From Gammaproteobacteria bacterium (GTDB taxonomy: Bacteria; Pseudomonadota; Gammaproteobacteria; Pseudomonadales; Pseudohongiellaceae): a stretch of 56,178 nt of DNA. Below are positions 8,041 through 18,600 of the stretch, piece by piece. Within the stretch, counting starts at the first letter, position 1. Each line of letters begins with the position of its first letter. The translations under genes were made by a program, and so were the position numbers. The notes beneath the pieces were generated by a model, which searched no databases, was not told the origin of the DNA, and saw nothing but the letters and a program-made list of their open reading frames with translations. The stretch covers positions 1 to 56,178 of the forward strand of contig JAURCS010000019.1 in NCBI GenBank assembly GCA_030828385.1, given 5' to 3'.

Positions 8041-9639
8041 ATGAATAATAAAATACCGTTGCGCATATTGGCCCTTGGCCTGATTACCTTGCTACCTGCC
8101 GCATATGTTCATGCCCAGCCTTTCTCCGAGGCCGCAAGCTCGCTTGCTGACTACACCAGGGCCGATATTCATCCCAGTCTGTCCTGTGCTGATTTGTCCG
8201 GTCTTGAATTGCAGGATCTGGTCAGTATTAGCAGCGAGCAGATTCCAGCACAGAACAATATTCCTTCCCATTGCAGGGTTAGCGGCATGCTGGAGCCGGA
8301 AATAGCTTTCGTGGTTGATTTGCCATCAGACTGGAATGGCCGCTTTTACATGATTGGTAATGGTGGACATGCGGGTCAGCGGCCGGGCGACGGCTTTCAG
8401 ATTGCTTCGCGCTATGCCGGCTTACAAGCTGGTTTTGCCACCGCCAGTACGAATACTGGCCATAATGCCGATGAAGAGCCGGGCGCCAGTTTTGTCATGA
8501 GCAATCCTCAGAAAGCGATTGATTATGCTTATCGCGCCGTTCATCTTACCGCTGTCACCGCCAAGGCAATTGCCTCTTTGTACTATGGCCAGGTAGTTTC
8601 CTACTCATACTGGAATTCCTGCTCCAATGGCGGACGGCAAGGATTGATTGAAGCACAGCGCTACCCACAGGACTTTGATGGCATCGTCACTGTTGCCCCC
8701 TGGGTCGACCAGACAGGGTTTACTATTGGTGCACTGTGGAACCAGCAGGCGCTTGACCAGTCGCCAGTGACAGCCGGGAAAATGGCAATGCTGGCTTCAG
8801 TTGTGATGAACAAATGTGATGCAATCGATGGTCTGGTCGACGGGTTGATTGATGATCCACGCCACTGTGCATTAAATATAAAAGAAGATGCGCCCATCTG
8901 TCAGACAGGAACGGACGATGATTCCTGCCTTACCCCGGCTCAGGCTGATGCCATTCAAAAGATTTATGATGGTCCCTATAACATTCAGGGACAGTCAATC
9001 TTCCCCGGTTTCATGCCTGGCAGTGAAGCTGTCAGTACCGGCTTTAGCGGCGCTGCCAGTAGCGGCTGGATGAATCTGATTGTACCTGCGACACCGGGAG
9101 CAGGTTCAGCAGATTTTGGACTTGCGAACGACACCATGCGCTATCTGGTATTTCAGCCACCACAGCCGGACTATGACTACCGGACTTTTGATTTCAACAG
9201 CGACCCGGAATTGCTTCATCGCTGGAGCCGTCTTGCTGATGCCAGGGATATCAATCTACGTGATTTCCGTGCCAACGGCGGAAAGCTGATCATGACGTAT
9301 GGCTGGGCTGACACTATTTTACAGCCAATGATGGGCGTCAATTATTATGAACAGGCTGTCACTGCCAACGGGCCAGATGGTACTGATTTCATGCGTCTTT
9401 TCATGATTCCAGGCATGGCACATTGCGCTGGTGGCAATGGACCTGATCAGAATGATGCCATCACTGCGGTAATAGACTGGGTAGAGCAAGGTATTGCCCC
9501 GCAGAGCATCGTTGCCAAAAAGATTGTCAATGGCGAAGTCGCTCGCTCACGCCCTCTATGCCCCTATCCTCAGGTAGCTCGCTATGATGGCAGCGGCAGC
9601 ATTGATGAAGCGGAGAATTTTCAGTGCGTAGCGCCCTGA
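8041..9639 (+). CDS. tannase/feruloyl esterase family serine hydrolase, exported
   Basis: A 532-residue exported hydrolase with a clear signal peptide (residues 1-25, ending AYVHA before QPF). The nucleophile motif is Cys194-Ser195-Asn-Gly-Gly in NSCSNGGRQG; a YGWADTILQP segment carries the likely acid, and GMAHCAGG near the C terminus carries the His-Cys pair. This is the CS-D-HC arrangement known for fungal and bacterial tannases and feruloyl esterases, where the two cysteines form a disulfide beside the triad. It would hydrolyse ester bonds of aromatic acids outside the cytoplasm; the substrate is inferred. The ATG start has AAAGGGAT upstream. The last 16 nt overlap the next gene. There are no catabolic genes beside it. 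Confidence 0.88.
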   Translation: MNNKIPLRILALGLITLLPAAYVHAQPFSEAASSLADYTRADIHPSLSCADLSGLELQDLVSISSEQIPAQNNIPSHCRVSGMLEPEIAFVVDLPSDWNGRFYMIGNGGHAGQRPGDGFQIASRYAGLQAGFATASTNTGHNADEEPGASFVMSNPQKAIDYAYRAVHLTAVTAKAIASLYYGQVVSYSYWNSCSNGGRQGLIEAQRYPQDFDGIVTVAPWVDQTGFTIGALWNQQALDQSPVTAGKMAMLASVVMNKCDAIDGLVDGLIDDPRHCALNIKEDAPICQTGTDDDSCLTPAQADAIQKIYDGPYNIQGQSIFPGFMPGSEAVSTGFSGAASSGWMNLIVPATPGAGSADFGLANDTMRYLVFQPPQPDYDYRTFDFNSDPELLHRWSRLADARDINLRDFRANGGKLIMTYGWADTILQPMMGVNYYEQAVTANGPDGTDFMRLFMIPGMAHCAGGNGPDQNDAITAVIDWVEQGIAPQSIVAKKIVNGEVARSRPLCPYPQVARYDGSGSIDEAENFQCVAP

Positions 9640-10031
9640 CTCGACAACTGTTTGCTGGCATCTTTTTATTATCACCCCTGTCGGCACTGGCGGAAGGGGC
9701 GGTTCGTGTTCTCGAATGCACGATTGAACAGACCTGCGATTTAGCCGCTTCCTGTAATCCTGATTCAGGGGACATTAGTTTTAATATGGAACCGATAAAA
9801 TTGGCAGCCGATGGCGCTGGCAGTTATCTCATCAGATATGAGTTTAGCGGCAGCACTTTCCAGGCTGACATGGAAGCCCGATCTTTTGCTGGTCCATTTA
9901 TGTGGGATATTTATGAAGACAGGAACACACTGCTAGCCAATTCTGAATATCGCTTTCTCTGGCACAAGCTTTCCCTCTCCCCTGTGCCACAATCTGACAT
10001 ACATTTTTTAGCTTGCGAATTTACCCAGTAA
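9624..10031 (+). CDS. small exported protein of unknown function, overlapping the tannase gene
   Basis: A 135-residue protein starting at GTG, 16 nt before the tannase gene ends, with GGAG 8 nt upstream. An N-terminal signal peptide (about residues 1-23, ending SALA) is followed by a ~110-residue mature part with five cysteines (CTIEQTC, SC, C near the end) and a beta-rich look. I do not recognise the family. The overlap and shared export signal suggest co-expression and possibly co-function with the esterase, for example as a periplasmic partner, but this is inference. The GTG start is chosen for its ribosome-binding site and because it places the signal peptide at the very N terminus. Confidence 0.65.
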   Translation: MRSALTRQLFAGIFLLSPLSALAEGAVRVLECTIEQTCDLAASCNPDSGDISFNMEPIKLAADGAGSYLIRYEFSGSTFQADMEARSFAGPFMWDIYEDRNTLLANSEYRFLWHKLSLSPVPQSDIHFLACEFTQ

Positions 10032-10056
10032 GTCACAGGGATTTGCTCTATTGAAG

Positions 10057-10330
10057 TTAAAACCCCGATTCTCTCTGAAACAGAGCCGTTACCTTTCTAA
10101 GCAGGGAGCTCAGGAGGCTTTCAGCATCAGCTGAAATGACCACACGCCCTCTAAGCACCTGATTCGGAATTTCAGAATCATCATCTACCGTGATATTCAC
10201 CACATAGAGACTCTTCTGGGTAAGCAGTTGCTGCTCATCACCTTCGCGAACGGCAATATCACCAATCCTTTCCTTGGATAATCAGAAAATGAAACTTTAA
10301 CCTTGGTCAGGGCTTCACTCTCGGAACTAT
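10057..10330 (-). pseudogene. 3' remnant of a larger membrane-associated/secretion adaptor-like gene
   Basis: On the minus strand a frame ending at the TAA at 10057-10059 reads GDIAVREGDEQQLL, then LYVVNITVDDDSEIP and LRGRVVISADAESLL. That resembles the C-terminal tail of HlyD-like/M50 peptidase-type proteins that end with a GRVYVRFD-like strand and a short helix. An in-frame stop (10282-10284) blocks it. The preceding codons (SESEALTKVKVSFSDY) continue in another frame, so at least one frameshift separates the pieces. No start or body of the gene remains. The family assignment is tentative; that it is a decayed coding region is better supported. Confidence 0.5.
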
Positions 10331-10768
10331 TATCAGAACTCTTGTGAGGACTCTGTGAGAACTAACAAGTACACCAACAGACACAGCGATGCCAGTCAGG
10401 TATATATTGAGTCGGGCGCGATTTCTTTCGGCACATGCAAACGCATGCATAAATGAAGTAAAACGACTACAAATTATTGTTGATTTCGGCAATTATCTCT
10501 CCCCACTCCATTCCAAAATCTTCAAAATAAACAGTTAGTTAAAAAATATAAATGATTATCCTGAAGTAGTGTTCAGAAAGAATAGGAATTACTCCTGCTT
10601 TAAAGAAAAAATACTTCATATGAGAACTGATTCACACATAAAAAGTAAGGATTTCCCTAGCCAGTATAATCAGGCGATTAAGGGATAGCTACAGAAAAAG
10701 CTGCTTATTCAAGGGGCTTGGTCAGAAATTTTCGACCATTCTGCGAATTAAAATATTATCTATATTTA
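10331..10768. other. 438-nt non-coding, AT-rich stretch
   Basis: Apart from a possible hydrophobic vestige on the minus strand around 10360-10440 (RNRARLNIYLTGIAVSVG), which may belong to the same decayed gene as 10057-10330, I see no coding sequence, RNA or terminator here. Confidence 0.4.
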
Positions 10769-11527
10769 TCAGAGACCTACGCGCTGTTGAAGCTCATTTA
10801 TTCTGGTCTGGATAATGTCCAGTGTCTGGTTTAACTGCAGGCGATAGACATTGATTGATTCAATGTCCTGTTCAGTGGAATTCACCCGATTGGCCAGGCC
10901 ATTTTGCAGGGTCGCCACACTGGTTTTAACACCATTTAGATCGGAAAGAATGCTCGACAACTGCTGATCAAGATTATCCATACCGGCAATATTAGCTGTA
11001 ACAGTTTCAAGGCGAGTCTGCAGACTGGTCAATAGTGCAGATGTTTCATTGAGGGTTTTACTGTGTCCTGACACAGCAGCGTCTATTGCTGTCAGGCTTT
11101 CCTTGGCCTGAACTATAAATCTGTCGATTTCGGCCAGACTGGCAGTATGATTCCGATAATTGGCCCACAACAGATCGATCTGGGTGAAATTGGTATCTAC
11201 CCGTTCCAGCAAACCCATGGAAGACTGCTCGGCCGACTCATCCACAAGATTCAGTCGATTCTGCAATTGCAGGATTTTGCCCTGGGCAGTATTCAAGTTC
11301 TCCTGCGTCTGCAGACCCTGACTGTAAAAATAATACCCGCCAGCGCCAGTCGCAAACAGACCCAGAGTCAGGACAGTCAGCAGGAATCTAACGGCTCCAC
11401 TGGTCCTCACTTCCACCACATCATCAAGTACCGGCACTGAAGTGCCGCGCTTCATCTTTCTGTGGGAATCCAGTTCGTCATGCTCGGGAACAATGCTGGG
11501 AACATCGATGTGATCGTTATCTCTCAT
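10769..11527 (-). CDS. single-pass membrane protein with long coiled coil
   Basis: A 252-residue protein with a charged cytoplasmic N-terminal part (about 45 residues), one transmembrane segment (RFLLTVLTLGLFATGAGGYYFY, about residues 47-68) and a ~180-residue periplasmic region of heptad-like Leu/Ile/Ala repeats predicted to be coiled coil. I do not recognise a named family; the topology is like that of envelope scaffold or septum-associated proteins. The ATG at 11527 is preferred over a TTG 14 codons upstream. A TATAAT lies about 10 nt before this ATG, so a leaderless transcript is possible. It lies downstream of the groESL terminator and the large inverted repeat. Confidence 0.7.
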   Translation of the reverse strand: MRDNDHIDVPSIVPEHDELDSHRKMKRGTSVPVLDDVVEVRTSGAVRFLLTVLTLGLFATGAGGYYFYSQGLQTQENLNTAQGKILQLQNRLNLVDESAEQSSMGLLERVDTNFTQIDLLWANYRNHTASLAEIDRFIVQAKESLTAIDAAVSGHSKTLNETSALLTSLQTRLETVTANIAGMDNLDQQLSSILSDLNGVKTSVATLQNGLANRVNSTEQDIESINVYRLQLNQTLDIIQTRINELQQRVGL

Positions 11528-11648
11528 GTGGGGTATTATAGGGTCTTTTTCCTCAAGAAAAAAATCCAATTAACAAATTTACAAAAATAAATTTTAGTGA
11601 AGTTAGGCAGATAGACACAAAACCTAGAGCAAATTCGATGAATAAGCG

Positions 11649-11733
11649 GATAAAAGAAAAAGGATAAAGCTAGGGTAAATTTTTACCTGCATTGAGAACC
11701 TTCCCGGCCCACTTTTATACTTTTTCTTTTATC
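11649..11733. repeat. large imperfect inverted repeat, GATAAA-rich
   Basis: Left arm 11649-11668 begins GATAAAAGAAAAAG, and right arm 11714-11733 is its reverse complement with one mismatch over 20 bases. The 45-nt interior contains a second palindrome, GGTAAATTTTTACC (11674-11687). GCCCACTTTTAT at 11707-11718, at the inner edge of the right arm, recurs at 16-27. It lies between groEL and the coiled-coil gene. It may be a small non-coding mobile or REP-like element; function unknown. Confidence 0.65.
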
Positions 11734-11760
11734 TATTCGGTAACCCTGAATTTAAGGCAA

Positions 11761-11789
11761 AAAAAACCCCGCAGAAGCGGGGTTTTTTA
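11761..11789 (-). terminator. intrinsic terminator of groESL
   Basis: CCCCGC, loop AGAA, GCGGGG flanked by A6 and T6 runs, 24 nt after the groEL stop. On the minus strand the hairpin is followed by a U run, as expected for a Rho-independent terminator. It is symmetric and could also work in the opposite direction. Confidence 0.92.
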
Positions 11790-11812
11790 TAAAGCTAAGT
11801 GTGGGTGCTAGC

Positions 11813-13477
<1,665 letters not shown>

Positions 13478-13531
13478 TTATTCAGTTAGCTTTTACGATC
13501 AATTTAAAATCTTTACTTGATACCCGGCAGA

Positions 13532-13822
13532 TTAACCTTCAAGTACACCGAAGATTTCGCTTTCATTCAAAATCAGTAATTCTTCGTCATTAATATTGAC
13601 GGTGTTACTGGCATATTTACCAAATAAAACGGTATCGCCAACTTTCAGATCTAATGGGCGGACATCACCGTTTTCCATCAGACGACCCGGACCAACTGCT
13701 ACGATCTGTCCCTGTGAGGGCTTTTCAGTAGCTGAGCCTGGTAACACGATTCCACCAGCAGAAGTAGTTTCTTCTTCTTTTCGTTTCACTACGACTCTGT
13801 CTTGTAACGGACGAATGTTCAT
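13532..13822 (-). CDS. groS: co-chaperonin GroES (10 kDa subunit)
   Basis: A 96-residue protein starting [17 protein letters not shown], with the mobile-loop segment [14 protein letters not shown] that contacts GroEL and the conserved [10 protein letters not shown]. Seven subunits cap the GroEL ring. The ATG at 13822 is chosen because GGAG lies 11 nt upstream and family members start here; a longer open frame to 13879 adds 19 unrelated residues. Transcription is expected from the sigma-32-like promoter at 14002-14028, leaving an untranslated leader of about 170 nt. Confidence 0.98.
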   Translation of the reverse strand: MNIRPLQDRVVVKRKEEETTSAGGIVLPGSATEKPSQGQIVAVGPGRLMENGDVRPLDLKVGDTVLFGKYASNTVNINDEELLILNESEIFGVLEG

Positions 13823-14001
13823 TCTTTTTATCTCCAAAACTCTTGGGTTAACAAAACTTAAATTTTCAGCAACGGACAAGATGTCCCCAGCGATGCAGAT
13901 ATCCAGATATCCCAGGTCTCAATAACCTCAGAATCCTAAATTCCTTACAAACCAGTGATTTATCTGAGCAGATCAGCGCCAAACCATGATTTGAACCCAG
14001 A

Positions 14002-14028
14002 AGATGGGGCTGATTGGAGGGATTTCAA
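14002..14028 (-). promoter_or_regulatory. heat-shock (sigma-32 type) promoter of groESL
   Basis: Read on the minus strand: -35 TTGAAA (14028-14023), a 13-bp spacer, and -10 CCCCATCT (14009-14002). This matches the RpoH consensus (CTTGAA, spacer 11-16, CCCCATNT) nearly perfectly. It lies between fxsA and groES and points at groES. Confidence 0.88.
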
Positions 14029-14073
14029 TAGAAAAAAGTAAAAAGTTTTGAAAAAAACCGTTATTTCTTTGAA

Positions 14074-14568
14074 TTAGTGGTCATCGGGCTCATTCAAACG
14101 AGAATTTACCGGTTTTTCAGCCTTGAACTCCCCTTCATACACCCCGTCAGAATTATTTTCTCGATGAGAGAAACCACTGGCAGTAAAGGTACGGCTGGTA
14201 GCACCAGTAAAAACTGATATTTTCCCAGATCGAAGCAGCCAGTTAACCAGCATTCTGCGTGTTGGCCCGATAAGAAAAAGAAAGCCGACGCTGTCTGTGA
14301 TAAATCCCGGTGTTAGCAGGAAAGCGCCACCGACGGCGAGGAACAAACCTTCAATGATTTCCTGACCAGGCAATTCTCCACTTTCCAGGCGCTTGTTAGC
14401 GCGACTAAAAGTCGATAAGCCCTGTTGTTTTAATACCTGAATACCAATCGCAGCAGTCAGCACAACCAGTCCCACAGTAGAAAGCCCGCCAATATGGTCA
14501 CTGACCTCAAACAGAAGTAGCATTTCCACGATGGGCACGATTATAAAAATAAGAAATAATGCACGCAT
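14074..14568 (-). CDS. fxsA: FxsA family inner-membrane protein
   Basis: A 164-residue membrane protein. The N terminus (LFLIFIIVPIVEMLLLFEV) and the segments GLVVLTAAIG, GLFLAVGGAFLLTPGFITD and GFLFLIGPTRR give about four membrane segments with the family's PGFxTD and PxxR motifs. In E. coli FxsA eases F-plasmid exclusion of phage T7, and its normal role is unclear. The gene borders groESL as it does in E. coli, which supports the call. The C-terminal ~45 residues are charged and probably cytoplasmic. It lies upstream of the groESL promoter on the same strand. Confidence 0.9.
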   Translation of the reverse strand: MRALFLIFIIVPIVEMLLLFEVSDHIGGLSTVGLVVLTAAIGIQVLKQQGLSTFSRANKRLESGELPGQEIIEGLFLAVGGAFLLTPGFITDSVGFLFLIGPTRRMLVNWLLRSGKISVFTGATSRTFTASGFSHRENNSDGVYEGEFKAEKPVNSRLNEPDDH

Positions 14569-14659
14569 GATTGCTGTAATTTATTCTCTTGAGCCAATAT
14601 CAGTATTCATAATTGGCTAAAATGAAAACTATCCCAATGTTCTTTATGTGGAGGCAAAA

Positions 14660-14971
14660 GTGCAGACATCAAGCCTGGAAGAAGAAATCTGGCAAATCGT
14701 AGCCGCTATTCCTTCAGGCAGTGTCGCCACCTATGGGCAGATTGCCCGCCTGGCCGGATATCCCAACCATGCCCGCTACGTAGGCACCACCCTGAAAAAC
14801 CTGCCCCATGACTCGCGCCTGCCCTGGCACAGGGTGGTGAACAGCAAGGGCGAGCTTTCTTTTACAGTCGGCAGCCAACCCTGGCTTAAACAGAAGAACA
14901 GGCTCGAAGCTGAAGGCATAGTATTCCTCGGCGATAGCTTCGCCCTGAGAAAGTTTCAATGGCTTAACTGA
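14660..14971 (+). CDS. alkyltransferase-like protein (ATL), catalytic Cys replaced by Trp
   Basis: A 103-residue protein with only the C-terminal DNA-binding domain of O6-alkylguanine-DNA alkyltransferase. It has the helix-turn-helix (GSVATYGQIARLAG), the Arg finger in ARYVG, and PWHRVV where true alkyltransferases have PCHRVV. ATL proteins cannot repair the lesion; they bind O6-alkylguanine, flip it and mark it for nucleotide excision repair. The start is the GTG at 14660, with GGAGG 5 nt upstream; an in-frame GTG four codons earlier overlaps that ribosome-binding site and is less likely. It is divergent from fxsA and followed by the 187-residue exported protein gene. Confidence 0.92.
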   Translation: MQTSSLEEEIWQIVAAIPSGSVATYGQIARLAGYPNHARYVGTTLKNLPHDSRLPWHRVVNSKGELSFTVGSQPWLKQKNRLEAEGIVFLGDSFALRKFQWLN

Positions 14972-15071
14972 CTCTAGTGGCTTGTTAAGCTTTAATTCAT
15001 GCAATGAAAATGCTGGCATGATTATAATCACCATGCAAATAAGCAGAACTGTTCAAAACGAGAGAGGATCG

Positions 15072-15635
15072 ATGCTAAAAAACCCACACCTGAATTTTTA
15101 TTTCAAAGCATTCCGCTTTTATATTTTCATCTTCACCGCAATGCTGGCTCTTGTCAGCCCGACACTGAGTGCAGCCCCTGCTGTCTTCACAAAAGGTGAA
15201 CTGGTCATCCCGGAAGGCGCTGTCATTAGTGGAAAATCCAATGCCTATTACAGCGATATCATTCTTGCCATGGATCAACAGGGACGTCTCGTCATTTCCC
15301 GAGCCAACAAAAACTCCCTGGTAAGCGTTGAAACCGTTGAGGTGCTGATAATGGAATCTTTTCCCCTGCAGGTGAGCCTTTCCGTAAGCGGTTTTCTTTC
15401 GGTTCCCTGCGTAGCACTGTTATCACCGGCAGTTTCCTATACCGATAACCAGTTTACGGTGGTACTGGCAGAATCCACGCTGGGCCCGGCCGAGACCTGT
15501 ATTGCAGTGACAGAACCTTTTCAGAGCACTATTGCACTTGATGTTGCCAACCTGTCTGCAGGAACCTACACGGTGAATGTAAACGGGATTGAAACTGAAT
15601 TTATTCTGGAAATGGACAACAGTCCACTGAATTAA
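15072..15635 (+). CDS. exported protein of unknown function with Ig-like C-terminal pattern
   Basis: A 187-residue protein with an N-terminal signal peptide (hydrophobic stretch at about residues 14-32, ending LSAAP). The mature part has a pattern seen in other exported bacterial proteins: a strand ending in a VEVLIMESFPLQV-like segment, two cysteines about 45 residues apart (VPCVALL, ETCIAV), and a final AGTYTVNVNG strand, suggesting a small beta-sandwich with one disulfide. I cannot name the family. The ATG at 15072 has GAGAGG upstream; the open frame extends 30 codons further but without signal-like sequence. It converges on the RND pump gene 12 nt away, with no terminator visible between. 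Confidence 0.6.
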   Translation: MLKNPHLNFYFKAFRFYIFIFTAMLALVSPTLSAAPAVFTKGELVIPEGAVISGKSNAYYSDIILAMDQQGRLVISRANKNSLVSVETVEVLIMESFPLQVSLSVSGFLSVPCVALLSPAVSYTDNQFTVVLAESTLGPAETCIAVTEPFQSTIALDVANLSAGTYTVNVNGIETEFILEMDNSPLN

Positions 15636-15647
15636 AAAAAGTATGAA

Positions 15648-18600
15648 TCAGCTGGCCAGTTCAGTTTTTTTGAATCGAGCGCCTATGCGATCACCCAATA
15701 CCAGCATGCAAGGCGTCATGACCAAGGTGAGCACCGTCGCAAAAGCCAGTCCAAAGGTAATGGCAGATGCGAGTTGAGTCCACCACTGGGTGGAGGGTCC
15801 ACCAATCTGGATATGGCGATTGATGAGATCGAAATTCATTCCCAGGGTCATGGGCAAGAGACCCAGAATTGTAGTCACAGTAGTGAGTAGCACCGGGCGC
15901 AAGCGTTGCGAACAGGTTAGTATGGCCGCCTCTACTGCATCGGCGCCTTTTTTCCTGATCAGATTATAGGTATCAATCAAAACAATATTATTGTTCACCA
16001 CAATACCGGCAAGGGCGATAACGCCAATGCCTGACATAACGATACCGAACGGCTGATCCATAAGCATGAGACCAAGCAGAACGCCAATGGTGGAAAACAT
16101 TACCGCGGTCAGGATTAACAAGGCCTGGTAAAAACTGTTGAACTGGGTCACCAGAATAATGGCCATAAGAAACATGGCCACCCCGAAAGCTTTGCTCAAA
16201 AATGCTTCCGCTTCCTTTTGATCCTGATCCTCGCCCTTGAAATTAACCCTGACATCAGGATCAAGCATGCCGCCTGCCAACCACTGCTCCAGCTGCTGTA
16301 CCTTGTCATCAGCCAGGACATCGTCAGGCACATCAGCCGCAATATTAAGAACCCTGCTACCGTCAGTTCGTTGAATATTTCCTACGCGCGGTGCCGCAAC
16401 CCGTGACATAAAATTACTGACGGGAATATTCCCCTGAATGGAATTTACTGTCAGTCGATCCAGCATCTCGATATTACGCATGGTTTCCGGAAAACGAACC
16501 CGAATATCCACTTCATCGTCGGCATCATCGGGACGAAAATCGCCCAGCATGATGCCATTGGTAATTAACTGAACAGCACTTCCGATGGTGCTTATATCGG
16601 TGCCAAAGCGTGCAGCTTCCTGGCGATCCACTTCCAGTTTCCAGTCAATCCCTGGAAGTGGTCGGGAGTCAGTGACATCAATAAAGCCACCCATCTCATT
16701 CATGCCAGAGCGCAAATGCTCAATCGCTTCCGGAAGCAGCTCTGTGTTTAATGCAGATAATTCCAGCTGGATAGCTTTGCCTGAAGTGATTCCGGATTCC
16801 TGTACCTGAGGCTCGACGATAATACCGGGAATGTCAGCGGTGCGTTGCCGAACTTCATCCATTATCTGCGCTGCTGGACGCCTGAGTTCCCAATCAACCA
16901 GGCTGAGCTGAATACGACCGATAATATCCTCATCTATATCATTGCCCAGATTGACTCCGCTGCGCGTATAAACCGACTCAAATTCTTCCATATTAAGAAT
17001 TCGGTTTTCTACCTCGGCAACCAGCTGATCCCGCTCATATACGGATAAATCACCACGTGAATGAATATTCAATACTGCAAATTCCGGCTCTACATCTGGA
17101 AAGAATTCGACGCCCTTTCCAAGATTGCTATAAAGGACAAAAGTACCAATGAGAAACGCAAAAGCAATGCCCAGTACCAACAGCGGTCGATGCAATACCT
17201 TGCTGACGAAATCCACATATATTGCGGTAAAACCTGACAATTGCCTGAGCCCCTCACGACCTTCTGCCAGCACATCCACTTCTTCAATGGTCGTTTCCTG
17301 TGAAAGGTTCTGGTTGGAATCCTTGTTTTTTAACAAGGCGCCAACTGTCGGGACAAACAAAAGTGCCATAAACAGGGACGCTGCTAGCGTTACCAGCAGG
17401 GTAATGGGCAGGAACTTCATAAATTCGCCGATCAGTCCCGGCCAAAATAACAAGGGCATGAATACTGCCAGAGTAGTCGCTGTGGACGCTGTAATTGGCC
17501 AGGCCATACGTTTGGCAGCTTCTGTAAAAGCCAGTTTCGAGCTGTAACCATGTTTGATATTTCTTTCCGCCAGTTCGACCACGACAATAGCACCATCGAC
17601 CAGCATGCCGACCGCCATAATCAGGGAAAACAGCACCACAATATTCATGCTGTAACCCATCAGGTAAATCACCAGAATGCCAGACAGGAATGCACCAGGG
17701 ATGGCGACACCCACGAGTCCAGCTGAACGCAGGCCAAGGGCTGCCAGAATAACGATCATGACGAGGATCACAGCAATGGCAACATTGTTCACCAGGTCGT
17801 TGAGCATCACACGCACCTGTTTGGAATTATCAGAGGTAAAGGTTACCTGAACATTTTCCGGCCAGAACTGCTGTTGCTGCTGTACAACAAATTTTACGCT
17901 ATCAACCACTTCAAGAATATTTGCGCCGGCACGCTTGGTAATTTCCAGCGCGATGGATGGATTGCCATCAAGACGGGCAAAATTGGTAGGATCTTTAAAG
18001 GTACGCCGGACCGTTGCTACGTCCTGGAAAGTTACAATTTTAAGTCCGTCGGTTTTAACCGGCATGGTAAGAAGATCCTGAAGATCCTCGATTACACCAG
18101 GAACTTTTACCGCGAAACGTCCTTCTCCACTGTCCAGAGCACCTGCCGCCACCAGTCGATTGTTGCGACTTACATAGGAGATAAGGTCAGCATAATTCAG
18201 GTTGTAACTTTCCAAAGCCACCGGATCAACAATAACCTCAAGCAGTTCCTCGCGGTCACCGCCAATATCTGCTGACAAAACACCTGGAATACCTTCCAGC
18301 GTGTCGCGCAAATTACGTCCAAGGGTAACCAGTGATCGCTCCGGCACATCACCGTGGAGCATAACGGTAATTACCGGAAACAATGAGGTGTTTATTTCCT
18401 GTACGAATGGCTCCTCTGAATCACTGGGCAATTCATTACGTGCCAGGTCAACCTTTTCTCGTACATCAGTCAAAGCCCTGTCAGCATCAAAACCCGCATC
18501 AAACTCAAGAATAATGACACCGGATCCTTCTGAGCCGGTTGCCCGCATCTCTTTCAGGCCTTCGATGGAGCGCAGCTCTGTTTCCATAGGCCGAAGCAAA

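Noticed and set aside
7860-8066. Minus-strand 68-codon frame before the tannase gene
   Set aside because: It overlaps the tannase signal peptide, has no domain and no clear ribosome-binding site.
10307-10492. 61-codon minus frame with a hydrophobic stretch
   Set aside because: It spans decayed sequence with mixed frames and has no family match I recognise; treated as part of a remnant.
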